Shown: positions 37,425 to 47,390, counted from the first letter of the stretch. The stretch is 64,000 nt of DNA from FEN-1279 sp964501535 (GCA_964501535.1 CAZCSV010000004.1:1-64000), one strand, 5' to 3'. Numbers and translations: made by a program. Notes: a model not told the origin generated them from the letters alone.

Positions 37425-37652
37425 TTTTGTCCTTATTATATTAATATATTATATAAAAAAAGAACTGCAATAGTAGTGTTGTTAATACTGTTAAAAAATA
37501 TAGAAATGTTTTAAAATTTGAAAGTGTATAAGAAAAACCTTATCAGGAACTTGTTAAAAACATTACCATAATTTTGTACCATTGATAAAGAAAAAATAAT
37601 AAACATTGTTAAGAAAAGAAGGTTATTAAAATCTTACTGTAAACATATTAAC

Positions 37653-37682
37653 AAAAAAGCGTCCTGAAAGAACAAGACGCTT
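37653..37682 (-). terminator. Terminator of dnaA
   Basis: A 7-bp stem (AAGCGTC / GACGCTT) with a 12-base loop. Read on the minus strand it is followed by six T residues. It is placed 32 bases after the dnaA stop. Confidence 0.8.
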
Positions 37683-37713
37683 CGAGAAGAGAATTAAAAT
37701 TTGATTATAAGTG

Positions 37714-39240
37714 TTATAAAGTATTCAGAATATCCTTAATATCGGAAACAACATTTGCGGCTTCCTTATCTTTTTTAATCAGATTTTTAATGAGGTTATA
37801 TGCATATAAAACAGTAGCATGGTCTTTGCCGCCAAAATAGAGACCGATAGACTGCAGAGTCATATTGGTCATTTCCTTTGCGAGGTACATTGCAACCTGC
37901 CGGGCGAAGGCAATTTCCTTAGTTCTTTTCTTTGAGAGGATACTATTTTCAGACACCTTCATATAATCGGCAACGGTAAAGATAATATTTTCAAGAGAGA
38001 TAATTTTAGCTTTCTTTACATTTCCTATTACACGCTTGATAACATTCTCTGCAATTTTGAGATTAATTTCGCCGTCATAGACCAGGGTACTTTCGGATAT
38101 TGTACCGGCAACACAGCCCTCGAGAGTACGTATGCTGTCTTTTACATTCGTAGCGATGTAGTGGATAACTTCTTCCGGTACCTGGACATTGAAATCGTTG
38201 TATTTCTTATGAATGATAGCGACTCTCATTTCCCAGCTTGGGGGTTGGATATCCACGGGAATTCCCCATTTAAACCTCGAGACGAGCCTCTCCTCGATAT
38301 CCTTGAGCTCGCTTAAGGGTTTATCGCATGAAAAAATTAGTTGTTTTTTGTTATTATATAGTGTATTGAATATCTGATACATAAAATCCTGAGTAGCAGC
38401 TTTTCCGCCGAGGTTCTGGACGTCGTCTAGGATAAGTACATCAAGGGATTTAAAAAATTCATCAAGCTTTTTGATGCCTGTTTTACCTTTAGAGAACTCT
38501 ATTCTATCCTGAGCGATATGTGTAGTGAACTGTGTGGTAAAATCAGGTGTCGTGGTATAATAGACTTTTTTATCGGGATATTTTTTTAGAATCTCGTGAC
38601 CAATCGACTGAATCAGGTGGGTTTTACCGAGTCCTACCCCGCCGTAGACAAAGAACGGATTATAAGATTTGCCCGGATTATTTGAGATCGCGTAAGCGGC
38701 AGCGACTGCAAATTCGTTGCTCTCACCCTTTACAAAGCTATCGAAAAGATGTCTCGGGTTAAGGTTAGAGTCAAAGGACTTATTTTCTGAAACGGAATCC
38801 ATAGACGATTTTCTGTTTCTATACGGGCTACTGAATTCCATAACAGGTGAAACCCTTGGAGACTCAAATTGAAAATTTTGGTTTTCGGATTTTTGCGGTT
38901 CGTCGAAGAGGCTCTGTTGGGAAATCTCATAATTTAACTTTCCATTTTCACCGAGGAGTCCGCACTCAAGCACGGCATTAATCTGTTTATTAAATCGTTT
39001 AACTATCATTCCGTAGTAATCGCTGCTCGGGACCGAGATTGTAAGCGTGTTATTTACAAAACTCTTAGGGGTAACGACGGAGAACCAGGTTTTAATTTCG
39101 CTTTCTTTCAGATTTTGGGAAAGCAGTTCAATAAATTTTTTCCAAATGTTTTCGGCATCCAGCAGTGCCACACCTTTAGGTTTGCCGTTCAGTTCTTCGT
39201 CGAAAGGAAAAATCGAAAGATTAGTAGAAGTTTCAGTCAC
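37714..39240 (-). CDS. dnaA: Chromosomal replication initiator DnaA
   Basis: 508 residues, slightly long because of an N-terminal extension before domain I (ENIWKKFIELLSQNLKESEI). The variable linker runs to about 150. The AAA+ core has GGVGLGKTHLIQSIG, the Walker B region DVLILDDVQNLGGK and the sensor-type region RFKWGIPVDIQPPSWEMR. Domain IV carries the DNA-binding signature FGGKDHATVLYA near the C-terminus. Most DnaA proteins have RDH followed by Thr or Ser at this site; here the residues are KDHA. It binds DnaA boxes to open oriC. It is transcribed leftward towards recN. Confidence 0.97.
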   Translation of the reverse strand: MTETSTNLSIFPFDEELNGKPKGVALLDAENIWKKFIELLSQNLKESEIKTWFSVVTPKSFVNNTLTISVPSSDYYGMIVKRFNKQINAVLECGLLGENGKLNYEISQQSLFDEPQKSENQNFQFESPRVSPVMEFSSPYRNRKSSMDSVSENKSFDSNLNPRHLFDSFVKGESNEFAVAAAYAISNNPGKSYNPFFVYGGVGLGKTHLIQSIGHEILKKYPDKKVYYTTTPDFTTQFTTHIAQDRIEFSKGKTGIKKLDEFFKSLDVLILDDVQNLGGKAATQDFMYQIFNTLYNNKKQLIFSCDKPLSELKDIEERLVSRFKWGIPVDIQPPSWEMRVAIIHKKYNDFNVQVPEEVIHYIATNVKDSIRTLEGCVAGTISESTLVYDGEINLKIAENVIKRVIGNVKKAKIISLENIIFTVADYMKVSENSILSKKRTKEIAFARQVAMYLAKEMTNMTLQSIGLYFGGKDHATVLYAYNLIKNLIKKDKEAANVVSDIKDILNTL

Positions 39241-39738
39241 GCTAACAAATTAATAAATTATTAACAAATCCGATTTATTTAAAAAATTACTTTAAGTTAT
39301 ATAACAATAAAGAACACAAAAACAGAAAAAAAAACGATAATTACTAACAATCGCTTAAATTTTATAACCGCTATATTTTAAACGCGATTAGAAAAAAAAC
39401 GAACAGTTATTAACAAACATTGTTAAAAATAATGATTAAGTAATATCCTAATATAAGAAATCAAAAACCACAAAAAAAGTTATTAACAACATATTAACAG
39501 AAAAAACAGACATAAAACGCATAACTAATATTAATCAAAATAAACTTCACTGTCAAGATTGAATTACAAATATGGCAAAAATATTTTTTATGGTTTGCCA
39601 AGAAGAAAACAGAAGGTAAAAGGTAAAAGAGTTAAAAAAATTTATTATATTTAGTGCAGCACACCAAAAAATAGGATTCAATTTCATTTTTGCAATGGTT
39701 AACTTTGAAAAACCGAAAAGAAAAAAGAACAATCCACA
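39241..39738. other. AT-rich dnaA upstream region, candidate origin
   Basis: 498 bases without a gene, very AT-rich. TTATTAACA occurs at 39258-39266, 39407-39415 and 39480-39488, and ATATTAACA at 39491-39499. The same ATATTAACA is found beyond dnaA at 37645-37653. These resemble the DnaA box TTATCCACA except at positions 5-6. No exact TTATCCACA was found. A 7-bp inverted repeat (TGGCAAA 39573-39579 / TTTGCCA 39594-39600) and a -7-like TAACTTTG (39700-39707) precede the next gene. Origin function is inferred from dnaA adjacency and the nearby parS. Confidence 0.45.
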
Positions 39739-41601
39739 TTGAAAAGCAAGGAATATTTTAGTTATATAATTGCAAGGGCAGAAAGAGACTTGAAGATATA
39801 TTCGGGTTCAAGCGAGCTAATAAAATGTTTATACCTGCTGAACATTTTAAAGAACTCGGATAATCTTTTGAAGGACATATACATAATATCGCAGATTAAG
39901 AATTTAAAGAACTTCGGCAACTATTTATTATTTATTTTAAAGAAAGCTGAAACGGGCGAGATAAGATTTGAAAATCTTTTAGAAAATCTGGACACTGACA
40001 AAAATTTCATTATGAAAGAGCTACTTAATTGTTTTGATATTGGCAGGTTATCTGATGAGGTCACAAAAGAAGAGAGTGCAAAGGAGAAGTTAAAGAGAAA
40101 AGAAACAAAGGAAGAGAAGGTATCGTCAGAAATAAAGAGAATTCTCGCGGAGTCAAAATTCAAAGTGGAAGAAATCGACAACGAATTAGTAACAGAGGAG
40201 TTTATAGAATCAAACACGAAAGAAGAGGAATATTTAATAGTTCGCGGAAATTATCTTGAGCTATTGAAGCCAGAGGACGGGCTGGAGGACTCGTCGGTTT
40301 ATTCGCTTCCCACCGACAACGAAGAATACGAGACAGAAGAAAGTGTACACGTAGAGGAAGACGATGTGTTTTCTTTACCGGGAGAGGAAAAAGAGGCGAA
40401 GATAAAGAGCGAAGAATTCGATACGAACGAAGTCAACGTAGAAGAGATAGAAGAGGTAAAACTTGAAAAAATTGAATACAAAAAAGTAGCCGGAGCAGGG
40501 GAAGAAGAAAAAGCTGAAGAATTTACGAAAACAGTAAAAAACACGGAAGAGGAAAAAGATTCAGCGGGAACCGGAGAGACCATTGAAGCAGAAGAGGAAG
40601 AAGCACTTCAACCCGAAGAACAAACAACAGAAGAAAACAAAGAGGAAGAATTTACAAAAACAGAAGAAGAACATAAAGAGACAAGAATTACAGAAGGAGA
40701 AGAAGAGAAAGAAGAAATTACGAAAACGTCAGAGACAGAGAATTCTGTTTACATGAAGTATGAAACAGAGCTTCTCACAAGCAACGTGTTATTACGGAGC
40801 AATCTCGACGAGTTATTAAGGCTGGGTCAAGACTTCGAAACCGATACAGACAGGAAAAATTTGTTAATAAAGGAAATTGTAGAAAGCAGTTCGTACATGG
40901 AAGAGTACTCGAAGAAAATGTCTTTCGAGGTTATCACGGGCATTTACGGTACAATGAGCACGACATTTTACATATACGGAAGGACGGTAGGGAGAGAGAT
41001 TATTTTCCTGTTTGCGGATTCGATTAAACTGATAGAGAGTCTTGTAAAGGGGGAAGATTTTGCAGGGTATGACAGTACAATTAAGTCACTCGATGTATTA
41101 AAGCAGACATTGCTTGAAGTAAAGAGAGAGGACAGAAAGGAAAAGGAAGCCGAGGAAAACAAGGAAGTTACCGGCGAGCAGATAAAGACAAGAGAGTACA
41201 ACACAAACGAAAGGCAGAAGCTTGCCATTCTAAAACAAAATATAATAGACGTAGAAAACGTATTCAAATCGATTGAAGATATAAAAGGCAAATTCCAGGA
41301 ATATGAAGCATTAAGGAGGTTATCGCACACATTTACGCACTTCAAGGAATTGGTAGGAACAGCAAATGCATTAGAGATGAAGAAGCTGGCACAGCTTGCG
41401 GAAGCAAGTTACATTTTCGTGAAGTTCATTCAAAACTACAGGATGGACCCCTTCGAGAGCGAGATTACGGAAGTTTTCAAATATATAATTTACAATTTCA
41501 AGCTTTTATTTCTTGAGAAGCCGACGAAGGATATAGATTTACTGATATCATATTTAAACGACCCCGTGAAGATTTTCGAAAAGAAAGATAAAAAGCAATA
41601 A
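39739..41601 (+). CDS. Large acidic Lys/Glu-rich protein with HPt-like C-terminal region
   Basis: 620 residues from a TTG start, the only in-frame initiator after two upstream stops. The N-terminal ~120 residues are helical. The region 120-330 is strongly acidic and low-complexity (runs of Glu, Lys and Thr), so probably disordered. The C-terminal half is helical again. Around His530, LSHTFTHFKELVGTANALEM resembles the histidine-phosphotransfer helix of CheA-type HPt domains (HTxKxxxGxxG), though the Gly pattern is weak. No family was recognised. It stands alone between the candidate origin and manC. Confidence 0.75.
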   Translation: MKSKEYFSYIIARAERDLKIYSGSSELIKCLYLLNILKNSDNLLKDIYIISQIKNLKNFGNYLLFILKKAETGEIRFENLLENLDTDKNFIMKELLNCFDIGRLSDEVTKEESAKEKLKRKETKEEKVSSEIKRILAESKFKVEEIDNELVTEEFIESNTKEEEYLIVRGNYLELLKPEDGLEDSSVYSLPTDNEEYETEESVHVEEDDVFSLPGEEKEAKIKSEEFDTNEVNVEEIEEVKLEKIEYKKVAGAGEEEKAEEFTKTVKNTEEEKDSAGTGETIEAEEEEALQPEEQTTEENKEEEFTKTEEEHKETRITEGEEEKEEITKTSETENSVYMKYETELLTSNVLLRSNLDELLRLGQDFETDTDRKNLLIKEIVESSSYMEEYSKKMSFEVITGIYGTMSTTFYIYGRTVGREIIFLFADSIKLIESLVKGEDFAGYDSTIKSLDVLKQTLLEVKREDRKEKEAEENKEVTGEQIKTREYNTNERQKLAILKQNIIDVENVFKSIEDIKGKFQEYEALRRLSHTFTHFKELVGTANALEMKKLAQLAEASYIFVKFIQNYRMDPFESEITEVFKYIIYNFKLLFLEKPTKDIDLLISYLNDPVKIFEKKDKKQ

Positions 41602-41674
41602 TTGACAAACAAGAACGTGCAAAAAAACGCAGAATGTAAAGGAAAAAAATTAAAATTTTAAAAAGTAAAAAACC

Positions 41675-42784
41675 ATGAACAACTACGCAATAATAATGGC
41701 GGGCGGTATAGGACAGAGATTTTGGCCCAAGGGAACGTCGAAATTTCCTAAGCAATTTTTAAAGATACAGAACGAAAAATTGTCGATGATACAGGAGACC
41801 TTCAGGAGGTTAGAGGGGTTGATAAACACGAGCAACATTTTTGTAGTTACGAACATAGCATACAAAGGGCTGACAAAAAAACATCTTCCCAAGATACCGG
41901 ATGATAACATAATCTGCGAGCCGTTTGGCAGGAACACTGCGCCCTGTATAGGTTTAGCGTGTTTATACATAAAGCAATTCGACCAAAAAGCAAACGTATT
42001 TGTGATTCCATCAGACCACATAATCAAGGATGTAATGGAATTCCAGAGGGTAGTAAAATGCGGGATGAAATTCGTAAACGATAACGGCGGGATAGTAACG
42101 CTCGGAATAAATCCCACAAAACCAGAAACGGGTTACGGATATATACAATACGACGGCGATGATTCCTATGCGGTTTCGATAGAGAGCAGGGAAAAGCACT
42201 CTATAGGCGATACGGTATACAAAGTAAAGACATTTGCGGAGAAGCCGAATTTAGAGACGGCGAAAGCGTTTATAGAGAGCGGCGATTTTCTATGGAACAG
42301 TGGCATGTTCATATTCAGGGTTGATACGATGCTGAAGGAAATGGAAAAATCCCTTCCGGATATTTCCGAATCGCTTGAAAAGCTGGAAAAATATTTGTTG
42401 TCGAACGACTTTGACAAACAGCTTGAGCTTACGTATGCACAGATGAAAGGAATATCGATAGACTACGGTGTAATGGAAAAATCTTCCGAAGTATACACGA
42501 TAAGGAGCCACTTCGACTGGAGTGATGTAGGTTCGTGGGACGAAATTTACAATCTTAAAGAAAAGGATGCAAACGGCAACTTTACGCAGGGGATGACAGT
42601 ATTGCACCACTCAAAAAACTGTCTAATAATAAACGACCAGAGAATAACGGCGGCGATAGGCGTAGAGGATTTATTAATAATAGATACAGACAACGGTTTA
42701 CTGGTGTGTAAGAAAGGAGAATCACAGAATGTAAAAGACATAGTAGATTACCTAAGAAGAAAAGGAATGGAGCAATTTCTTTAA
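41675..42784 (+). CDS. manC: Mannose-1-phosphate guanylyltransferase
   Basis: 369 residues, the short single-domain form without the fused isomerase. The nucleotidyltransferase signature MAGGIGQRFWPKGTSKFPKQ is at 8-27. It is followed by EPFGRNTAPCIGLA, PSDHII, the sugar-site region GYGYIQY, and FLWNSGMFIFR. It makes GDP-mannose from mannose-1-P and GTP for glycans. It joins the bifunctional isomerase at 17902 in the same pathway. The next gene starts after 23 bases. Confidence 0.94.
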   Translation: MNNYAIIMAGGIGQRFWPKGTSKFPKQFLKIQNEKLSMIQETFRRLEGLINTSNIFVVTNIAYKGLTKKHLPKIPDDNIICEPFGRNTAPCIGLACLYIKQFDQKANVFVIPSDHIIKDVMEFQRVVKCGMKFVNDNGGIVTLGINPTKPETGYGYIQYDGDDSYAVSIESREKHSIGDTVYKVKTFAEKPNLETAKAFIESGDFLWNSGMFIFRVDTMLKEMEKSLPDISESLEKLEKYLLSNDFDKQLELTYAQMKGISIDYGVMEKSSEVYTIRSHFDWSDVGSWDEIYNLKEKDANGNFTQGMTVLHHSKNCLIINDQRITAAIGVEDLLIIDTDNGLLVCKKGESQNVKDIVDYLRRKGMEQFL

Positions 42785-42807
42785 TAAACATAATAAGAGG
42801 AAAGAAG

Positions 42808-43524
42808 ATGAATTCAATAAAAATATTTTTCTATGTGTTTACGTTTTTATTTTTCGTAAACACAGTTTATTCAAACGACTCGGGAATAAGGGCGATAGGC
42901 GGAAGCTGGGTGTTAATAAAGGGTGAGCACCCTTCCGTTCAGATGGAGCGGGAGACAATAGACATAAACGTATACTCGGAATATTACGATGTGATAGCGG
43001 TATTTATTTTTAAAAATCACGGTGAGGCATGCGATGTATATATGGGTTTTCCGGAATCCGGTTACGGTGACATAGGTGGAGTATTCGATACGACGACAGC
43101 CTTTTTATCTTTTTCCACCTCTGTTGACGGTATTAACATGGAAGCAAAGAGAGAATACGTTAAGGGGGAACACGAAAGCTGGGACGAATACAGAGCGTAC
43201 TGGATAAAGCAGGTTTCATTCAAGGAAAACGAAACGAAGAAGATAGTAGTAAAGTACCGTTCCCCTCTCGGCTCGGGTATTTCAATGTATTACATGGGTT
43301 CGGACAATTTCATAAATTACACTTTCAGCGGGGGCAACTGGTACGGCAAGGTAGAGGAAAGCAGAATGGATATATATTTTCACATTCCCGTAGAGATAAG
43401 GCCCAGCGAAAAATTTGATATAAAAAAAGAATTAGACCATTATACATACAGAAGAACCAACTGGGAAGCAGAGGAGCCGTTCGGGATAACTTTCAAGATG
43501 AGAGACGCGGACGAAGCGAGGTAA
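42808..43524 (+). CDS. Secreted protein of unknown function
   Basis: 238 residues with a signal peptide (MNSIKIFFYVFTFLFFVNTVYS) and a mature beta-rich body. Segments such as YYDVIAVFIFKNHGEACDVYMGFPESG and a final WEAEEPFGITFKMRDADEAR look like DUF4424-type secreted proteins, which I know only as an uncharacterised family. It has an unusually good ribosome site (AGAGGAAAG) before the ATG and follows manC by 23 bases. No function is assigned; a periplasmic or surface location is likely. Confidence 0.75.
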   Translation: MNSIKIFFYVFTFLFFVNTVYSNDSGIRAIGGSWVLIKGEHPSVQMERETIDINVYSEYYDVIAVFIFKNHGEACDVYMGFPESGYGDIGGVFDTTTAFLSFSTSVDGINMEAKREYVKGEHESWDEYRAYWIKQVSFKENETKKIVVKYRSPLGSGISMYYMGSDNFINYTFSGGNWYGKVEESRMDIYFHIPVEIRPSEKFDIKKELDHYTYRRTNWEAEEPFGITFKMRDADEAR

Positions 43525-43616
43525 TCACAAGAACGAGAAAGATATTTCCAATTTTCACAAGAGGGTTAAGAAAAATTTTAACACATTAACAATAATAATT
43601 TAACATAAGAAAAAGC

Positions 43617-44018
43617 ATGAAATTAGAGCATCTTGGCATTGCGGTGAAATCGCTCGAGCAGACGGTACCCATTTTCGAGAAGATATTCGGAGTAAAGGCG
43701 TCACCGGTACAGGTTGTAGAGGAGCAAAAAGTAAAAGTTCAAAAAATAAAACTTGAAAACTGCGATATAGAAATTCTCGAGGGTACGGATTCAGAGTCGC
43801 CAATATCGAAGCACATTGAAAAACGCGGTGAAGGAATTCAGCATTGCTCATTCGAGGTTCACGACATAGAGAAATCTCTTTCCGAGCTGAAGGCAGGCGG
43901 TGTAAGGCTGATAAACGAAACGCCCCGGGTTGGAGCGGACAATATGTTAATTGCATTTCTTCACCCCAAGTCAACGGCGGGGATATTGATGGAGCTTGCG
44001 CAACCGGGTAAAAAGTAA
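43617..44018 (+). CDS. mce: Methylmalonyl-CoA epimerase
   Basis: 133 residues of the vicinal oxygen chelate fold, the standard size for this enzyme. MKLEHLGIAVKSLEQTVPIF opens with the metal His; QHCSFEVHDI supplies the second, and the tail LHPKSTAGILMELAQ supplies the Glu. It converts (S)- to (R)-methylmalonyl-CoA, linking propionyl-CoA to succinyl-CoA. The mutase genes are not in the window. Other VOC dioxygenases are possible, but the whole-length match to epimerase style is strong. Confidence 0.88.
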   Translation: MKLEHLGIAVKSLEQTVPIFEKIFGVKASPVQVVEEQKVKVQKIKLENCDIEILEGTDSESPISKHIEKRGEGIQHCSFEVHDIEKSLSELKAGGVRLINETPRVGADNMLIAFLHPKSTAGILMELAQPGKK

Positions 44019-44069
44019 AATAATTTCACGGGTTATTCCAATTTATTTTTTACTTTTTTAATATATGCC

Positions 44070-45917
44070 ATGAATGAAAGTTTAAAATTAAAACTTGAAA
44101 ATCTTCCTGTCTCGCCGGGTGTATACCAGTTCAAGGACAGCGCCGGAAAAGTAATATACGTCGGCAAAGCAAAATCGCTAAAAAGCCGCGTCAAGCAATA
44201 CTTTCACTCGGGACCTCACTATGGCAGGATTCCGATGATGGTTTCGAAGATAAGCGACCTCGAAATTATTAAGACAGACAACGAGGTTGAAGCACTGATA
44301 TTGGAATTCAATCTTATCAAAAAATTAAAGCCGCGCTACAATGTAAACCTTAAAGACGACAAGTCATATCCGTATATAGTAATTACGAGAGAGCTCTTTC
44401 CGCGTGTATTTCCGACCCGGCAGAAAAGAACGGACGGTTCGAGATATTTCGGACCGTATACGGATGTAAAGACGATGCGATATGCATTAAAGGCAATCAG
44501 AGATATTTTCATGATTCGTTCCTGCAATTTTAACCTTACAGAAGAAAATATTGCGGACAGGAAATATAAAATTTGTCTTGATTATCACATTCACAAGTGC
44601 GAAGGTCCCTGTGAAGGACTGGTCAGCGCATCAGATTACAACGAAATGATAGACGAAGTCGCGAAGCTGCTAAACGGAAAAACTACATCTCTGATAAAAG
44701 AATTGACTAAAAAGATGGACGAATATTCCGCGGGCACACAGTTCGAAAAGGCTGCGAAGCTCAGAGACAAGATAGAGGCGATAAGCGTATATTCGTCGAA
44801 GCAGAAAATGGTCAGTGACGAAATAATCGACAGGGATATTTTTGCCGTAGAAACGGATGGCAACGACGGATGCGGGATGGTTCTTAAGATAAGGGACGGA
44901 AAGGTGATTGGGAAGTCGCATTTTTATTTAAGCAACGTTTTGGAAAAGGAGGAGGGAGAACTTATAGAAAATCTTTTAATGAATTACTACAGCAAGTCCG
45001 ATTACGTTCCCGATGAAATTTTTCTGCAAAAACAAACGGAGAATCTTAAAACACTAAAGGGCTGGATAGAAAGAAAATTTTCTTCAACACAAACGAGCAA
45101 TAAAGGTTTCGAAATAATGGTTCCAAAGATTGGAGACAAAGCAAAACTTGTAAACATGGTAAAGGCAAACGCGAAGCTGATGCTTGACGAGTTAAAACTT
45201 TCGAAGATGAAGCGTGAGTTTATTGCTCCCTCTGTGGAAGCGTTAAAGCGGGATTTAGGTATGAAAGATTTGCCGAGAAGGGTTGAATGTTTTGACATAT
45301 CCCACATTCAGGGCACGGACACTGTTGCCTCAATGGTAGTTTTTCAGGACGGCAAGGCAAGGAAATCGGAATACCGGAAGTACAGAATCGAAAGTGTTTC
45401 CGGGGAGACCGGGCGGCCGGATGATTTTCAATCGATGCGTGAAGTTGTATTCCGCAGGTACAGGAGACTGATTGAAGAGAAGAAAGCCTTTCCCGATTTA
45501 ATAATAATCGACGGAGGAAAGGGGCAGTTATCATCGGCGGTGAAAGTCCTAACGGATTTAGGAATTCGGAATATAAAAATAATCGGTTTAGCCAAGAAAT
45601 TGGAGGAAGTATATTTCCCCGGGGAGCCGGACCCGTATACGATTCCAAAGACATCGAGCGGATTAAAGCTTCTGCAGAGAATACGCGACGAAGCACACAG
45701 ATTTGCGGTTACGTTCCATCAGGATTTAAGGGATAAGAGGACTCTTACGACGGAACTTCTTGAAATAAAGGGAATAGGCGAAAAAACGGCGAAAAAGCTG
45801 TTAACCGAGTTCAGCTCGGTAGAGGCACTGAAAGAGAAGCTGTTTTGCAGTTATGAAGAAGTAGAAAAAGCAGCGGGAAAGAAAAACGCGAAAATGCTAA
45901 TGGAGTATTTTAAATAA
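44070..45917 (+). CDS. uvrC: Excinuclease ABC subunit C
   Basis: 615 residues with all UvrC parts. The GIY-YIG nuclease (SPGVYQFKDSAGKVIYVGKA, then KSLKSRVKQYF) lies near 14-45 and the UvrB-binding UVR segment around 210. The RNase H-like nuclease domain (RRVECFDISHIQGTDTVASM and LIIIDGGKGQLSSA) and two helix-hairpin-helix motifs at the C-terminus (LLEIKGIGEKTAKKLLTEFS) follow. With UvrA and UvrB it cuts damaged DNA on both sides of a lesion. Confidence 0.97.
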   Translation: MNESLKLKLENLPVSPGVYQFKDSAGKVIYVGKAKSLKSRVKQYFHSGPHYGRIPMMVSKISDLEIIKTDNEVEALILEFNLIKKLKPRYNVNLKDDKSYPYIVITRELFPRVFPTRQKRTDGSRYFGPYTDVKTMRYALKAIRDIFMIRSCNFNLTEENIADRKYKICLDYHIHKCEGPCEGLVSASDYNEMIDEVAKLLNGKTTSLIKELTKKMDEYSAGTQFEKAAKLRDKIEAISVYSSKQKMVSDEIIDRDIFAVETDGNDGCGMVLKIRDGKVIGKSHFYLSNVLEKEEGELIENLLMNYYSKSDYVPDEIFLQKQTENLKTLKGWIERKFSSTQTSNKGFEIMVPKIGDKAKLVNMVKANAKLMLDELKLSKMKREFIAPSVEALKRDLGMKDLPRRVECFDISHIQGTDTVASMVVFQDGKARKSEYRKYRIESVSGETGRPDDFQSMREVVFRRYRRLIEEKKAFPDLIIIDGGKGQLSSAVKVLTDLGIRNIKIIGLAKKLEEVYFPGEPDPYTIPKTSSGLKLLQRIRDEAHRFAVTFHQDLRDKRTLTTELLEIKGIGEKTAKKLLTEFSSVEALKEKLFCSYEEVEKAAGKKNAKMLMEYFK

Positions 45918-46047
45918 GTTTTTCTCAAACCACCAAAAGAGGAAACAAAGGGAAAAGCAATTGTTGATTTAGAATAAACAGTTTCCCCGTTTTTTGTATT
46001 TCCTGTTTGAAGAAAAACAAATACATTTATAAAAAACAAATTATTAT

Positions 46048-47388
46048 ATGAAGCCGAAAAAACCCCCGAAGACATTCATTCTCGATACGAATGTAATACT
46101 GCACGATTCAACATGCATACACCAGTTCAAGGACAACAACATCGTAATACCGATAACGGTAATAGAGGAGATAGACCATTTCAAGCGGGGCAGTCAGGTA
46201 ATAAATCTGAATGCGAGGGAATTTGCAAGGACGCTCGATTCCCTAACCGGCTCGGCGCTATTCGACGGCGGTATCTCGCTGGGTAAAGGCAAAGGCAAGG
46301 TAAAGATTGCCATAACGAAGGGAATATGCGACGAAATAAAGAACGTATTCAGGGAAGACAATCACGACCACAGGATATTAAGTACTGCATACGAAGCACA
46401 AAGGCAGGTTTCTTCGAAAGAATCCGTAATTCTCGTTTCAAAGGACGTGAATCTAAGAATGAAGGCGAAGGCGATAGGGATTCTTGCGGAGGATTATACT
46501 ACGGACAGGATAAGCCTCGAGGAGTTATACAGCGGGAAAGAGACGCTTGAAGATTTTGACGACGAGCTGTTATCGAAGATTTTTCAGGTTCCCTTCCAGA
46601 TACCGGCGCAGAAAGTTATCAAGGCGGACAAAAAAGAAGTGCACCCGAATAAATTTTACGTAATAAGGAACGCAAACCGCTCCGTACTTGCATATTTGGA
46701 TAACGAAATGAAGACGGTAGAAAAGATAGACAAGAATTACATATACGGAATCAAGCCAAGGAACGCTGAGCAGACGTTTGCGGTTTCGGCATTAATTAAC
46801 AAGAACATTCCCCTCGTAACCATAACGGGAAAAGCGGGCACGGGAAAAACTTTACTGGCGTTGGCTTCGGCGTTATTTGTTAAGAAGGAGTTCAGGCAGA
46901 TATACGTAGCGAGGCCGGTAATTCCGTTAAGCAACAAGGACATAGGATTTTTACCGGGGGATGTTGACAGCAAACTTGCCCCCTATATGCAGCCGTTATG
47001 GGACAATCTGAAAGTTATACAAGACCAGTTTCCCGACACGGACAAGCATCATCTGCAGATAAACCAGATGATAAAGGACGAGAAACTGATTGTAGAGCCC
47101 TTGAGTTACATAAGGGGAAGGAGTCTGCAGAGGATTTATTTTATTGTTGACGAGGCACAGAACTTAACGCCGCACGAGATAAAGACAATAATAACGCGCG
47201 TAGGAGAGGGAACGAAAATAGTATTTACTGGTGATATATATCAGATAGACCATCCGTATTTGGATTCGCAATCGAACGGATTGTCATATTTGATTGAGAC
47301 GTTTAAGGGTCAGAAACTTTACTCGCACATAAATTTAGAAAAGGGCGAGCGTTCAGAGCTTGCGGAGCTAGCAAGTAATTTATTATAA
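46048..47388 (+). CDS. PIN-PhoH fusion ATPase (YlaK-like)
   Basis: 446 residues. An N-terminal PIN nuclease-like domain (FILDTNVILHDSTCIHQF near 9-26, with further acidic residues VIEEIDHFK) is fused to a PhoH-type helicase-like ATPase. Walker A is ITGKAGTGKTLLAL near 259-272, Walker B is IYFIVDEAQNLTPHEIKTII, and FTGDIYQIDHPYLD follows. PIN-PhoH proteins are thought to act on RNA. The next gene begins 2 bases after the stop, so the two are co-transcribed. Confidence 0.94.
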   Translation: MKPKKPPKTFILDTNVILHDSTCIHQFKDNNIVIPITVIEEIDHFKRGSQVINLNAREFARTLDSLTGSALFDGGISLGKGKGKVKIAITKGICDEIKNVFREDNHDHRILSTAYEAQRQVSSKESVILVSKDVNLRMKAKAIGILAEDYTTDRISLEELYSGKETLEDFDDELLSKIFQVPFQIPAQKVIKADKKEVHPNKFYVIRNANRSVLAYLDNEMKTVEKIDKNYIYGIKPRNAEQTFAVSALINKNIPLVTITGKAGTGKTLLALASALFVKKEFRQIYVARPVIPLSNKDIGFLPGDVDSKLAPYMQPLWDNLKVIQDQFPDTDKHHLQINQMIKDEKLIVEPLSYIRGRSLQRIYFIVDEAQNLTPHEIKTIITRVGEGTKIVFTGDIYQIDHPYLDSQSNGLSYLIETFKGQKLYSHINLEKGERSELAELASNLL

Positions 47389-47390
47389 TT

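Noticed and set aside
39241..39738. Classical DnaA boxes (TTATCCACA)
   Set aside because: No exact copy was seen by eye in this spacer or after dnaA; only TTATTAACA-like variants are present.
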